From a virus: a stretch of 61,356 nt of DNA. Positions within the stretch are counted from its first letter, which is position 1. Every line of letters starts with the position of its first letter. The position numbers and the translations under genes were made by a program. The stretch spans positions 1-61,356 of the IMG/VR virus record IMGVR_UViG_3300048580_000637. The stretch is one strand, 5' to 3'. This document shows positions 15,733 to 25,472 of the stretch, one piece after another. The notes beneath the pieces are model-generated. The model made no database searches and was not told where the DNA came from. It saw nothing but the letters and a program-made list of their open reading frames with translations.

Positions 15733-17103
15733 TTAAAACAGTTTTAACTGTAATGGAGAATTATCTACTGGTTCTTCTATCGGTTCATCTGGAATAGGTT
15801 CTATAGGTTGGTCTAGTCTGTTACAAGCTATCTGATAATATTCTAATTCTTTCTCGATACAGATATAATTTCTACCTAATTCTTTGCAAGCTAAAGCAGT
15901 AGTGCCAGAACCACAAAAAGGGTCTAAGACTGTCCCACCCGGAGGTAATCCTAGAGTTAAGAGATATTTCATTAATGCTAGTGGTTTTACCGTAGGATGA
16001 GTATTACCTTCACCGCGTTCGGATTTACTAGCTTTAGCGCAATAGAAAAATCGGGCGGCAGAGCCTGAGTCACCGTATGTTTCAGCGATATGGTCTGTCT
16101 TGCTTCCGAAGAGAGGCTTGCTGGTTCGTATCTGTCCCTCTTTCATCTTTCCGCTTTTTGTCTCAGGAAACAACCCCACCACCTCCTCGCTGCCGTCGTG
16201 GATGAAGTTGGCGGGCCATCTTCCGATGTTGGGAGAAGCGTCACTGTGGCGAAGAAGTGGTGTTGTGTTGCCTAGCTTGTCGAAATGAGAGCCAAGCCCA
16301 TTCCCACCGCTTCCGCTAGTCTCCACCCTGCACCTATCGATATTAATCCCCCCAGTTCCCCACTGTAGGACATTCTCCGCGACCGTGCCAGTGAGAGGTT
16401 TACGAGCCACAATGATTGGTTCAAAGGCTGGTTTTAGAGCAGTTCCCCAGCCTTGCCACTGCTGGGCTTCGGGGGTGGCGGGATTGCATGAATCCATCAC
16501 GGATGCACTATCGCCGATCTTGCTCCAACCGTCATCGTTCAGGTTTGCGTTTTTATGAAGTCCTCCGGTAGCTGGCACTTTGTCCCTCTCCGCTCCGCGT
16601 ACTTTTCCTGTACCATTACACGCAGGACATTCAACTATAGATAATTCTAGCAATCGTTCCCACTCTTTGCGTGTCCCACCATAGGCTTGAGTTTTTTTAA
16701 TCCACTCTTCCCATGACTCAAGTTTAGTGTTTTTTCCTGTACCATTACACGCAGGACATTCAACTACTGCAATTTTATCAATCGCCTTGCTCACGTCCAA
16801 CGACTTCGGGAACCCCGACCCATAGACCCACATAATTGTATCTCTGATTTCCCAACCAGCGTCCTCGATCGCTACTGCCAATCGGTGAAAAGTACGAGTC
16901 CCACCAAAAGCAAATAGGTGCGCTCCTGGGTTAGCAACTCGTAAAGCTTCAATCCAAAACTGTACACCGGGTACACCATGATCCCAATTTTTTCCCATGA
17001 ACGAAAGTCCATAAGGAGGATCAGTAAGGATTAAATCAATAGAACCATCAGAAATAGTTTTCAAAACCTCAAAACAATCACCATGAATAATTTGATTAAT
17101 CAT
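15733..17103 (-). CDS. DNA (adenine- or cytosine-N4) methyltransferase, beta-type
   Basis: Motif IV is LTDPPYGLSF (residues ~29-38) and motif I is LDPFCGSGTTALA (~residue 400), the circularly permuted beta-class order. A central insertion contains two nearly identical VECPACNGTGK knuckles (residues ~113 and ~156), like DnaJ-type zinc motifs. At DNA level these are a perfect 35-bp direct repeat. It lies inside the head module between portal and MuF-like genes, overlapping the portal stop by 8 nt. No restriction partner is visible, so it is probably an orphan enzyme protecting phage DNA. Confidence 0.85.
   Translation of the reverse strand: MINQIIHGDCFEVLKTISDGSIDLILTDPPYGLSFMGKNWDHGVPGVQFWIEALRVANPGAHLFAFGGTRTFHRLAVAIEDAGWEIRDTIMWVYGSGFPKSLDVSKAIDKIAVVECPACNGTGKNTKLESWEEWIKKTQAYGGTRKEWERLLELSIVECPACNGTGKVRGAERDKVPATGGLHKNANLNDDGWSKIGDSASVMDSCNPATPEAQQWQGWGTALKPAFEPIIVARKPLTGTVAENVLQWGTGGINIDRCRVETSGSGGNGLGSHFDKLGNTTPLLRHSDASPNIGRWPANFIHDGSEEVVGLFPETKSGKMKEGQIRTSKPLFGSKTDHIAETYGDSGSAARFFYCAKASKSERGEGNTHPTVKPLALMKYLLTLGLPPGGTVLDPFCGSGTTALACKELGRNYICIEKELEYYQIACNRLDQPIEPIPDEPIEEPVDNSPLQLKLF
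16603..16766. repeat. 35-bp direct repeat encoding duplicated CxxC knuckles
   Basis: 16603-16637 and 16732-16766 are identical over 35 bp, 129 bp (43 codons) apart and in frame within the methyltransferase gene. Perfect identity suggests recent duplication or gene conversion. Confidence 0.85.
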
Positions 17104-18379
17104 TTTGATTTATATTTAGTTTCTTAACAGGTTGTTTATTAGTTTCTTCATCGGTTAAATCAGAGTCAGTGTCTTCAACCTCCCCTCCTGATAGACCATC
17201 TATAGATTCACTCCATTCTGGCCACAGTATCCGATATTTATTTTTAGCATTTTCGGCATAAAAATCTAACCCTTTTCTGAGAATGATTTCTGTATCAATT
17301 ACCTGTTTGATAGCACCGCTAAGAAGCTGACACCATCCGTATCTCATCCTAGAATAGCGACGATCAGGCGACCGGGATAACTCTTTAGTTCCCCCTTTTG
17401 ATTCTAATCCTGGGAAGAAATAGGTCGGGAATCCAGGGATAATTAGCTTGTACCGGCATTGTAAAAGAGTATCAATTAACCCTGTTAAATCAGAGTTAAA
17501 ATTAGTCATTTTGCGAATATCTTGTCCAGGATAGCTGAGAATATGGTCGGTTATTATTCCGCTTTTTCTACGGATTTCTAATTCTCGCTCATAAATTCTT
17601 TCTTGCTCGGTAGAAATACCTGGCATAATATGAAGCGTCGGGGAAACTCCTAAGTCATTGGATGCCCTAATCAAATTATCGAAAGCTTGTTTAACATCAG
17701 CCCAAGCATCTAAAGAAGCTAACCAAAGAGAGCGACCATAAAGAAAATCAGGTTCATGGCGAATATGGCAGATTTTATAGGGTTCAAAAAAATAATCAGG
17801 GTCAGACTCCGAAACGTATTTCCTTTGCTCAAACCCAATTAATTCCCCTTGATCTGTTTCTTTCCTAAACATCTCAAAGGTAGGCAAATAAAGAGCCTTT
17901 GCTACACCAAAATCCTTAGACTTGTTAGCAGATAAACCCTCTCGTTCAATACCTAACTCTAGAAAGCATTCTCCCTTCCCTAATGCCCATCTTAAGGCTT
18001 TCTTGAGTCTATCCCCACCAATCACATAGGTTGAAAAATTCTGCTTTCTCAACCTAATATCTTCTGCAATGGCAAACACTTCTGGGTTAATAGGAGTTTC
18101 TTCATCATCAAGGGTTTTGGCTACTACCCATCCCTGATCATCTCCATCGTCAGATGCAAAGGTATCAGAAGCGGCCATGTCAAGGGCATGGATAACCTCA
18201 TAGCACCATTGATTAAGTTCAATTAATTCTCTTGATATTCTTGGATCACGGATAGGATTTTCCGTAATCTCCAAATCGTACCGACGTGATACCGACACGA
18301 TCCCCGGTGAAGTAAGGGATCGCTGAGAGCCTCTTAATTTGTCATCCTTTTTCTTCTTTTTTGCCATTAGAACTGCCAT
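17096..18379 (-). CDS. phage portal protein
   Basis: The 427-aa protein follows the lysis genes and precedes methyltransferase, MuF-like, protease and capsid genes. It has the portal layout: RYDLEITENPIRDPRISREL, a WCYEVIHALDMAASDTFASDDG segment, then an FRKETDQGELIGFEQRKY stem-type region and an acidic tail. It resembles DUF935/SPP1-type portals by pattern. The start may be the ATG at 18367 (MAKKKKK). No terminase large-subunit gene precedes it in the window. Confidence 0.7.
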   Translation of the reverse strand: MAVLMAKKKKKDDKLRGSQRSLTSPGIVSVSRRYDLEITENPIRDPRISRELIELNQWCYEVIHALDMAASDTFASDDGDDQGWVVAKTLDDEETPINPEVFAIAEDIRLRKQNFSTYVIGGDRLKKALRWALGKGECFLELGIEREGLSANKSKDFGVAKALYLPTFEMFRKETDQGELIGFEQRKYVSESDPDYFFEPYKICHIRHEPDFLYGRSLWLASLDAWADVKQAFDNLIRASNDLGVSPTLHIMPGISTEQERIYERELEIRRKSGIITDHILSYPGQDIRKMTNFNSDLTGLIDTLLQCRYKLIIPGFPTYFFPGLESKGGTKELSRSPDRRYSRMRYGWCQLLSGAIKQVIDTEIILRKGLDFYAENAKNKYRILWPEWSESIDGLSGGEVEDTDSDLTDEETNKQPVKKLNINQND

Positions 18380-18399
18380 GTACTATTTCTATGATATAA

Positions 18400-18428
18400 G
18401 AAAACAGACCATTTTGTTGATGGTCTGT
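18400..18428 (-). terminator. intrinsic terminator, minus strand
   Basis: A 9-bp stem (ACAGACCAT / ATGGTCTGT) with a 7-nt loop is followed on the minus strand by TTTTCTT. It ends the transcript of the 88-aa gene just upstream and overlaps the region before the portal start. Confidence 0.6.
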
Positions 18429-18457
18429 CTTAAATCACCCAAGGAGAAATCTAAATA

Positions 18458-18724
18458 TTAAAAATATCTATCAAATGTCCCATCGCTCCGCAAAACTTTT
18501 CTTTCGTCAATGTCATCATCGGAAAAAAATAAATCAGTAGTTAACGCTTTCATTAAAGCCTTAGCCGCAACATTAGATATTACAATTCCCACTTGTGAAG
18601 TCGCATCGACTATGTAATTATCTTCAATAGAGCAATAGGTAATTGTAATAATCTCGTAACAGTTAATAAATGCCGGATAACCTTCTACTGTCTCTAGTAT
18701 TAACGGACGGTATTGTTTTCTCAT
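18458..18724 (-). CDS. hypothetical protein, 88 aa
   Basis: It has its own promoter and terminator, so is a monocistronic unit. The protein (MRKQYRPLILETVEGYPAFIN...) is mixed alpha/beta, with an acidic SDDDIDERKVLR tail. No recognised family. Separate expression between lysis and head modules hints at an independent regulatory role, which is inference. Confidence 0.55.
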   Translation of the reverse strand: MRKQYRPLILETVEGYPAFINCYEIITITYCSIEDNYIVDATSQVGIVISNVAAKALMKALTTDLFFSDDDIDERKVLRSDGTFDRYF

Positions 18725-18746
18725 GACAACCTCTAATTTTAACTAA

Positions 18747-18775
18747 ATATTACAGGTTACTTTTTGAATTGTCAA
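18747..18775 (-). promoter_or_regulatory. sigma70-type promoter for the 88-aa gene
   Basis: Minus-strand TTGACA (18775-18770), 17 bp, TAATAT (18752-18747), 23 nt before the ATG of the 88-aa gene. Confidence 0.6.
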
Positions 18776-18779
18776 TATC

Positions 18780-19538
18780 TTAGATAAATCTTAAAGCCCT
18801 CTCATAATACCGTTTTCTTTCAGCTAGACCATTTGTACCACCGTTGACACGACGGGTAATTTGTTCAACGGTTGCCCCACGGTCACACAGTTCGTTCATT
18901 TTGTTATTTTGCCACCAAAACCCAGAAGGTAAAAATAAATATTTTTCGCTAACATATCGCCACCCTTCCATAACACGCTGATCGCCTATATAGTTAGCAA
19001 ATGCCTGATAATGGGTTCTGCCAGTCATTTGAATAGCATCTACACCTCTGAACTTTTTGCCGTCACCAGGTCTGGTATTCCCTAAGTCTTTTCGTCCTTC
19101 ATAATTTGAGCCGTCGTGGATTTCTACCATAAACCTTAAGCCAGCTGATTCATGGGCTATTTGGCTTAAAAAATGTCGAACTCTTTGTACTGTGGTAATG
19201 TCAAATCTCTTAAGGCACTCATCTAATTTTTGAAACTGAAAATCAGTAATTTTATCGTTAAGCCTATTAAACACACCCTCAACTTGATCCTTGCGGACTA
19301 CCGAGGGATTAGGGTCGTCAAAGTGACTAGCAAAAGCGTACCAATTAAATTTACCCTCAATCGGAGGCTTTACTTCTAGTAAATAGTGATTTTTTTCTTT
19401 TTTGAGAATCTGATTATAAATTACTCTTTGTCCAGCTTTGATTGGGATTGTTCTAAAGTCTTGGGGAAGACTTTCAGAACTAGAGTCAATTAGGTGCGAT
19501 TTTAATATAGTGTTGCGATTTGCCGTTAGGGATTTCAT
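18780..19538 (-). CDS. GH19-type endolysin
   Basis: The 252-aa enzyme has an N-terminal ~80-residue SH3-like module (TILKSHLIDSSSESLP...NWYAFASHFD) of a type I associate with cyanobacterial cell-wall proteins. A glycoside hydrolase 19/lysozyme-like domain follows, with catalytic Glu in FLSQIAHESAGLRF and the RGVDAIQMTGRTHYQAF and RRVNGGTNG motifs. It should cleave peptidoglycan at lysis. It directly follows a one-TM putative holin gene. Confidence 0.85.
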   Translation of the reverse strand: MKSLTANRNTILKSHLIDSSSESLPQDFRTIPIKAGQRVIYNQILKKEKNHYLLEVKPPIEGKFNWYAFASHFDDPNPSVVRKDQVEGVFNRLNDKITDFQFQKLDECLKRFDITTVQRVRHFLSQIAHESAGLRFMVEIHDGSNYEGRKDLGNTRPGDGKKFRGVDAIQMTGRTHYQAFANYIGDQRVMEGWRYVSEKYLFLPSGFWWQNNKMNELCDRGATVEQITRRVNGGTNGLAERKRYYERALRFI

Positions 19539-19569
19539 GGTAATTTAGTTAATAAAGTTGACAATTCTG

Positions 19570-19974
19570 TTAAGATTTATGTTCAAGTATTCCGATTCGT
19601 ATATCAAATTCTTCCTGTTTTTTGCGAATTGCTTCTATTTGATTAGAAATAGAAGAGAAAGTTTCTTGTTTCGCTTTAATAAGGCTTATCTCTTTGTCAA
19701 GTTGCGCTGTTAATATAGTCAGTTTTTCTATCCCTGTTGATAGTCTTTCGACCATTTTCTCTAGCTTTTGCTCAAGAGATTCCATCTTCTTTGATGTTTT
19801 CTCAAAAGTTTCGTGATCAAGTTCTTTGGCCTGTGATTTGGTATTTCTTGAAAACATACTAAGTAATGCTATTGCGATAGCCACAACAGTGCCAATGTCA
19901 TTAAGACTTATTTTTAGACCATGATTTTCGACATAGGGGGGATGGCTTTGGCTGGCAACAGAAATATAATACAT
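19570..19974 (-). CDS. holin-like protein with TM helix and coiled coil, 134 aa
   Basis: One hydrophobic segment (ISLNDIGTVVAIAIALLSMF, residues ~22-41) is followed by a ~90-residue coiled coil. Position 31 nt upstream of the endolysin gene fits a holin or spanin-like accessory. No strict family recognised; a tail-anchored structural protein is the alternative. Confidence 0.55.
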   Translation of the reverse strand: MYYISVASQSHPPYVENHGLKISLNDIGTVVAIAIALLSMFSRNTKSQAKELDHETFEKTSKKMESLEQKLEKMVERLSTGIEKLTILTAQLDKEISLIKAKQETFSSISNQIEAIRKKQEEFDIRIGILEHKS

Positions 19975-20053
19975 GGCAGAAGGGGAACATTAATAAAACT
20001 ATTCTACAGTTTTTACTGTTATTTATGAATTCAAATTAATTCTTTAGAAAAAC

Positions 20054-23000
20054 TTAGCTTTGCTTTGGAGAACTTAACAAAAAGTCATTTCCAGGCATAA
20101 AGTTGCCAAAACTGGGGATATTGCCAAAATTTATAGTATTATTCCAAGTGTTTTTACAAGTATTGTAAGTTTTGTCACAGCCGGCTGTAAGGATTACGCC
20201 ATCGTGGGTAGCTACGGGGCCAGATGCTTCAGTAAATAACTGAATATTAGTTTTACCTCCAAATATTGAAACAGTTCGGTAGATTGCGTAAGTAGCTGAT
20301 TTATTTGCCCCGTCTGTAAATGTGCATTTTCCCCAAGCAAGATTTTGGTATTCTCCCCACACCTCAAAGTCTCTCCGACCATTAACACCAGCAACCTGAG
20401 TTTCGTAAAATGGTACTTGTTTACGGCATCCTGAGTTATCACCGTTATCCTGTCCAAAAGCCCATTGGCAAAAAGGTGATGTTTTTTGATCTCTACTTTG
20501 CCTTAAATTAATACTAGAGCCAGTAAGATTTTCAAGTGTATAGCTTTCGCCACCAAGTGATTTAATTTCTCCCACATAACCTATTTGTATTTGCTCGTCT
20601 GGAAGATCTAAAAGTGAATTAGGTAGGTTTCTCCAGTCAACAACTGCTGTAATAATTCGAGCTTCTCTAAATTTATTAGAAAAAAGTAAATTTTCGTCAA
20701 TATTATCACTAAAAGCACCTCTATATTCCTGATTATCCGATTGTATTCCCAATCGTTTTTCCATTGCAGTCGGATCAAGAGATTGCTTTGCTCGAAATAC
20801 TACCCCGCCAATTTTTAAGTCTTGGGAAAAATTCGTATAACCGAGATTTTCTCCGTTTGTAAGTTCAATTAAAACGCAATAACACAGCGTTAGAACAGGA
20901 TTCGCGAAAAAATCTTCTAGCCCTGAATCTTGTTGTATTCCCTCGGTAAATCTCCTGATCTGTAATTCTCCAAGTGAATAAATCTGTAAAGAGGATTGGT
21001 TTTGGTAGCTCAAAGAGACAGAGTTGAATCGGGACAAAATTGATAAATTGTTAACTAAATCAGGATAACGAAATGTCGCTCCTGAACCCTTGGCACACAA
21101 CCATAGGGCAATCAAATAATCAATATCTTTTTGAGATAAAGTTTTTCTTTGTTGTAAAGAGCTAATGTCAGAGGGAATATTTCTCCGAGAAAATCTTTTT
21201 CTTTCTCCACTAGATAAACTAATAATATTTGTCTCAAATTTAGGAGAAATTGTACACCTTTTAGTCAAATTTAAATTAAAATCGTGATTTAAGTCCGAAG
21301 AAAAAACATCGCTAGGTAGCAATGCAATTTCAGGCTCAATTCTTGATTCTCGTAAAATTAATTTTGGGATAGAAAAAATAGCGTTATCTCTATTTTTTGT
21401 AATAGGTTGATAATCTAATTTATCTTCTTCAAAATGACATAATACCTTAAAAGTGCCTTCCCAAGTTAATTTGGGGCTACTAGGAGGTGGATTGTTGAAA
21501 ACTATTTTACCAGGAGCTACTATATATTCCGACGGTGGTATCTCTGTAGTTCCTTGATAAATTTTTAGGTTGTCAATATCTGGGTAAAGAATAGGCCTGT
21601 AATGCACGTTGTCGCCGCAGGAATATGTTTTGATCAAAATAAATTCTGTATTTACTCCATTGTGTTCTGGGCTAAATATTCCTTCTGTGGGGGATGTTGA
21701 AGCAGTGAGATTAAATTTACTGGTGATAAACATTCCGAAAACGTTATCATCATTGCTTGGGTTCACTGTTTTTAAGCTAAGGAAAGTATCTCCTGGCTGG
21801 ATAAAAGGAGTGGTACTAGCGCTATTGCCAAGAGCAAGGTTATAGTATTCGTCGTCTGGATTCCCAACCCCAAAAGGATTGGGCTGAATCGTCGGATTTG
21901 GATTGGCAGGATTATCGCCTATCCCCCCAACAGTTATCAAACTTCCATCTGCCGATGTTTGACCAGTAGTGCGGTCATCCGCTCCCCCTGCACTTGTAGT
22001 TAAACGTCGATTATTGGTTGAGTTAGTAGTTACGTCAATTACGGTAAATTGCTGCTGCCCCAAGACTGGCTGATGGCTATGACTAGAGGCAAGTGAAACC
22101 AGAAAATCTCCCCCAGTGTAAGGACTGGCAAAATTAAACTGGAACGTGTCTCCTTCGGTGGACAGTTCTCCGTCTAAGATAACCGAGGTAAAACCTTGGG
22201 TAGAAGGATTACTATAGGCAACGACAAGAACCGCCCCATCGTTAGTTAGGTTTGGAGAAGGAGGCCCGTTTTCAACGATAGTAAAGTTTTGCAATCCCCC
22301 CGTAAAAGAAGAGGCGATGATACTGGTGACATCCCAAAGGACGGTAGTGGCTAGGTTGTTATTCTGACTAAGAATAGTTGCTGAATCTAAGGAAAGTGTA
22401 TTCCCATTAAAAGTTACTCCGTAAACTGAACTTTTATCCCAGACGGAAACAGCATAGAGATAAGCCCTCTCAATAGTAGAACCCGTGGGTATATTGGCTT
22501 GAATAACTCCACTATTAGTTGTACTACCGAAACCGTCAATAGAAAGGGCAGCGTTGGGAATGACATTTCGTACCATCAAATCACCCATCAAACTGGTGGC
22601 AGCAGTGGCAGCACTCAATAGGCCTTTTACCTGATAATCAGAAAGGTCACGATAAAGAAAATCTTTTTTTGATCCTTTCATTTCTTCATGAAAGTCGAGA
22701 ATGGCATTTAAATCATCAGATTGTAACGTAGTTCGAGCAAGATTGAACACTCTAATAGGGCTAGACCATTCCACTATTCGTTGTTCTGCCCCTTCTGTGT
22801 TTTCTAGTAAAGAATTAGAAAACTGAATTTCTGTTTGATAGTCTTTGTCTGGAATAATAGGAAATTCAGGAATATTTACTGGGTAAGGATCATCAGGAAA
22901 ATCAACTGGATCAGTGACACGAATAATGTCAATTACTGTAACATCATAAGCTAGTTTTTTGGGTTCGCTTACAGTACCAGAATAAGTGTAATTTTTACTG

Positions 23001-23266
23001 GTTCTCTCTAAAGAGATTGTGTCGGCAATTGAACCAGTGTAACGAGAGTTATACTGATTTTCTGGAATAGAGAAAATACTTACTTGTTGACCGTATTTGC
23101 TAATTATTTTCCAAAATTGACCAAATAGATTAATTCCACCAACAGGCTTTAATGTCGGTTCTTTGTCCCACGAAACCGGTATACCAGTACGCCAAAATAT
23201 GGGATTATCTTGACTCCCATTTAAGCTTTTTTCTCTAGCAGTTCCAAAAACGTGATAATAAATCAT
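20054..23266 (-). CDS. large tail hub/baseplate protein (DUF2460 + gpL-like/DUF2163 parts)
   Basis: The 1,070-aa protein opens with a DUF2460-like region (NIPEFPIIPDKDYQ... and KKDFLYRDLSDYQV), contains a large Ser/Thr-rich beta insertion (~residues 230-520), and ends with a gpL/DUF2163-like module with Cys residues (CQWAFGQDNGDNSGCRKQVPF). In GTA and lambda-like tails separate small genes encode these distal tail pieces; here they are fused. It is followed by tail-fibre genes. Assignment by pattern, moderate confidence. Confidence 0.6.
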   Translation of the reverse strand: MIYYHVFGTAREKSLNGSQDNPIFWRTGIPVSWDKEPTLKPVGGINLFGQFWKIISKYGQQVSIFSIPENQYNSRYTGSIADTISLERTSKNYTYSGTVSEPKKLAYDVTVIDIIRVTDPVDFPDDPYPVNIPEFPIIPDKDYQTEIQFSNSLLENTEGAEQRIVEWSSPIRVFNLARTTLQSDDLNAILDFHEEMKGSKKDFLYRDLSDYQVKGLLSAATAATSLMGDLMVRNVIPNAALSIDGFGSTTNSGVIQANIPTGSTIERAYLYAVSVWDKSSVYGVTFNGNTLSLDSATILSQNNNLATTVLWDVTSIIASSFTGGLQNFTIVENGPPSPNLTNDGAVLVVAYSNPSTQGFTSVILDGELSTEGDTFQFNFASPYTGGDFLVSLASSHSHQPVLGQQQFTVIDVTTNSTNNRRLTTSAGGADDRTTGQTSADGSLITVGGIGDNPANPNPTIQPNPFGVGNPDDEYYNLALGNSASTTPFIQPGDTFLSLKTVNPSNDDNVFGMFITSKFNLTASTSPTEGIFSPEHNGVNTEFILIKTYSCGDNVHYRPILYPDIDNLKIYQGTTEIPPSEYIVAPGKIVFNNPPPSSPKLTWEGTFKVLCHFEEDKLDYQPITKNRDNAIFSIPKLILRESRIEPEIALLPSDVFSSDLNHDFNLNLTKRCTISPKFETNIISLSSGERKRFSRRNIPSDISSLQQRKTLSQKDIDYLIALWLCAKGSGATFRYPDLVNNLSILSRFNSVSLSYQNQSSLQIYSLGELQIRRFTEGIQQDSGLEDFFANPVLTLCYCVLIELTNGENLGYTNFSQDLKIGGVVFRAKQSLDPTAMEKRLGIQSDNQEYRGAFSDNIDENLLFSNKFREARIITAVVDWRNLPNSLLDLPDEQIQIGYVGEIKSLGGESYTLENLTGSSINLRQSRDQKTSPFCQWAFGQDNGDNSGCRKQVPFYETQVAGVNGRRDFEVWGEYQNLAWGKCTFTDGANKSATYAIYRTVSIFGGKTNIQLFTEASGPVATHDGVILTAGCDKTYNTCKNTWNNTINFGNIPSFGNFMPGNDFLLSSPKQS

Positions 23267-23267
23267 A

Positions 23268-24128
23268 CTAAACTAATCCCTCAGTCCATACTCGCGTTAA
23301 AACTCTTTCATTGCCTATCTCTGCCACACAAATCCAAAAAGGGTTATCGCTTCCATCAGGGTCAACTCCAGTATTGCGAATAACTTGACCTAATGGAATA
23401 GCTTGATTTACTTTTATAAGGTTGTGTGCTATTCCTATGGCTCTGTTAGGAGAAGCATTATCCCTAAAAACGTAATCTGTAGCGTCAGCACCTGGAGTTG
23501 ATGTTTGGCAAGTTATGCCGTAATTATCATTTAAGATAAGGGGTTCTCTTATTGTTTGGTTTTCAGATGCAACCCTAGCCGCTTGGTTGATGCTATGAGA
23601 GCGATATAATCCGCAAATATTTCTAAATCTGCTAGTCTCAGTATATAAACCTTGTTTTGTCCATCCTGCATAAAAAAATCTATATAAACCGAAATTATAG
23701 GCTCCCCCATTATTTGATACTGCAAAATAGCAAATAGATTCGGAATTGGCTACCATGTAAATATAAGCAGTTGAAACATTTAAAGTGTTTGAAAAGAAGC
23801 TACTATCGCTAACACCTATGGATTGGCTATTACCATTAGCGGAGCCAGATTTTATCCTCAGATTATTACGTCCAGTCTCATTTTCCCCTATCCCAACTTT
23901 AAATCTCCAATTAGCAGAACTGGAAGTTGATGTAATGTTTCCCGTCAAAGATTCATTTGTGGACGGCGGCCTAATATAAATGGCATCAGTTCCGTCAACA
24001 AAAAAGTTGCCAGCACCAAAAGCTGTTGTGCAAAAATTAGTTAAATCAGTCGATGTGATGCCCGCTTGTCCTAGTGTCAAGGAGCGTTCGTTAAAGTAGG
24101 TATTCCCAATATTGTCTTGGTTTATCAT
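23268..24128 (-). CDS. tail fibre or tail-associated protein, 286 aa
   Basis: A beta-rich, Asn/Ser-rich protein (FVDGTDAIYIRPPSTNES... and NNGGAYNFGLYRFFYAGW) with a C-terminal NPFWICVAEIGNERVLTRVWTE. It overlaps the 54-aa gene at its start (ATGA) and lies directly after the hub gene's start. Likely fibre or tip protein by position and composition. No family recognised. Confidence 0.6.
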   Translation of the reverse strand: MINQDNIGNTYFNERSLTLGQAGITSTDLTNFCTTAFGAGNFFVDGTDAIYIRPPSTNESLTGNITSTSSSANWRFKVGIGENETGRNNLRIKSGSANGNSQSIGVSDSSFFSNTLNVSTAYIYMVANSESICYFAVSNNGGAYNFGLYRFFYAGWTKQGLYTETSRFRNICGLYRSHSINQAARVASENQTIREPLILNDNYGITCQTSTPGADATDYVFRDNASPNRAIGIAHNLIKVNQAIPLGQVIRNTGVDPDGSDNPFWICVAEIGNERVLTRVWTEGLV

Positions 24129-24289
24129 GGTGTTCTATTGAATTGGTTAATATCTTGAGCGCAATATAAGAAAGTCCCACCGACTAATATTGGTGGTCGC
24201 CATGCTTGTATTTGAGAATTTGCAAGTTGGCAATAAGTAAATTCTCCGTAAAGAGATGTAAGAGAGGGGAAAAATAACCATCTAGACAT
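24125..24289 (-). CDS. small hypothetical protein, 54 aa
   Basis: The frame from ATG 24289 ends with TGA inside the next start (ATGA) and overlaps the stop of the upstream tail-fibre gene, a tight phage junction on both sides. The product (MSRWLFFPSLTSLYGEF...GGTFLYCAQDINQFN) is Trp/Phe-rich. Unknown function; perhaps a tail tip piece. Confidence 0.55.
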   Translation of the reverse strand: MSRWLFFPSLTSLYGEFTYCQLANSQIQAWRPPILVGGTFLYCAQDINQFNRTP

Positions 24290-25472
24290 ATTTTCTTCCT
24301 ATAGTAAAAAATAAATGTTTAGGGTTATTAACAGCAGAAACAACAAGTTCTAACCTGTCTCCTATGTCAAGAAGATTCCCTGTTGTTACGGGAACAGTTA
24401 ATCGAGTAGAAGTAATAGATAAATTATTCAATCCAGAAATATTTATTCCATTAATGCTAACCGATATAGTAGCTGTACCAGATTCAGATACGGCACTAAA
24501 GCTTAGGATGTTATACCCTTTTAATAAAGCGAAATCAAGAGGATAAGTTTGAACAATAGGAGATTCTATGTCCCCAGAATATTGTTCTGTATTATCATTA
24601 ATCTGATTTTGGATTTTGCCTAACGCAATCAACAGTGTATCAGTAGCAGTTATTGCGCCACCAGTAGCTGTTGACAATCCAGTTAATACGGTTGTTAAAA
24701 TATTTCCACTCAAATTAATATTAATACTATTAATCTGATTTTGGATTTTGCCTAACGCAATCAACAGTGTATCAGTAGCAGTTATTGCGCCACCAGTAGC
24801 TGTTGACAATCCAGTTAATACGGTTGTTAAAATATTTCCACTCAAATTAATATTAATACTATTAATCTGATTTTGGATTTTGCCTAACGCAATCAACAGT
24901 GTATCAGTAGCAGTTATTGCGCCACCAGTAGTTATATTTAAAGCCGTCAATGAAGTTGACAAAACTTTTGAGAAAAAACCGAAGAATCCTTTATTTCCTG
25001 ATTCTTTCCCGTAGAAAGTATCATTACTAGGATTCCCTACAATTTCATCAGCTCTAGCCACTGTCCCGAACGATGATCCCCCGTAATCAGCGATAAGCAT
25101 ATCCCCCCCCGCGACTGAGGTTCGCCAATCTATACCATCAAAAAATATTATTTCTCCAGAAACAGAAAAAACTGTTAATCCAGTAAAAGGCTGCCAGAAT
25201 TTCCAAGTTCCTGTAGGTAATCCATTCAAGCCAATTACGGGATAAGCTATCTGATTAGTTTTTCCCGCCCATGCCCCAGTAGCTCCTGCGGGGACAATAT
25301 AGTAGCTATCTATACTTTGAGGAATTGGGGGTGTGGTAAGGGTATAGGAAAGAATAGGCGCGGAGCCTATAGAAATAAGTCTAAATAGCTCGTTAGCTAT
25401 TTGTTCCTTGTATTCCTGGGAAGATGCCAGTAATAATCCATTAGAGCCGAATATTGTCCCAGCCATCTCCAA
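24282..25472 (-). CDS. tail fibre protein with 44-aa tandem repeats
   Basis: The 396-aa protein has a globular N-terminus, then 2.5 copies of a 44-residue repeat containing TDTLLIALGKIQNQIN and NINLSGNILTTVL, and a beta-rich C-terminal domain. The repeats resemble trimeric fibre shaft segments. At DNA level the repeats are identical 132-bp copies. It is just downstream of the helicase gene, overlapping its end, mixing tail and replication genes in one transcript. Start may be the ATG at 25466. Confidence 0.7.
   Translation of the reverse strand: MEMAGTIFGSNGLLLASSQEYKEQIANELFRLISIGSAPILSYTLTTPPIPQSIDSYYIVPAGATGAWAGKTNQIAYPVIGLNGLPTGTWKFWQPFTGLTVFSVSGEIIFFDGIDWRTSVAGGDMLIADYGGSSFGTVARADEIVGNPSNDTFYGKESGNKGFFGFFSKVLSTSLTALNITTGGAITATDTLLIALGKIQNQINSININLSGNILTTVLTGLSTATGGAITATDTLLIALGKIQNQINSININLSGNILTTVLTGLSTATGGAITATDTLLIALGKIQNQINDNTEQYSGDIESPIVQTYPLDFALLKGYNILSFSAVSESGTATISVSINGINISGLNNLSITSTRLTVPVTTGNLLDIGDRLELVVSAVNNPKHLFFTIGRKYV
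24603..24932. repeat. 132-bp tandem repeat (2.5 copies) in the tail-fibre gene
   Basis: Unit starts at 24603, 24735 and 24867; the first two are full 132-bp copies and the third about half. The copies match at nucleotide level, so they arose recently or are homogenised. Copy number can change without frameshift (44 codons). Confidence 0.85.
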
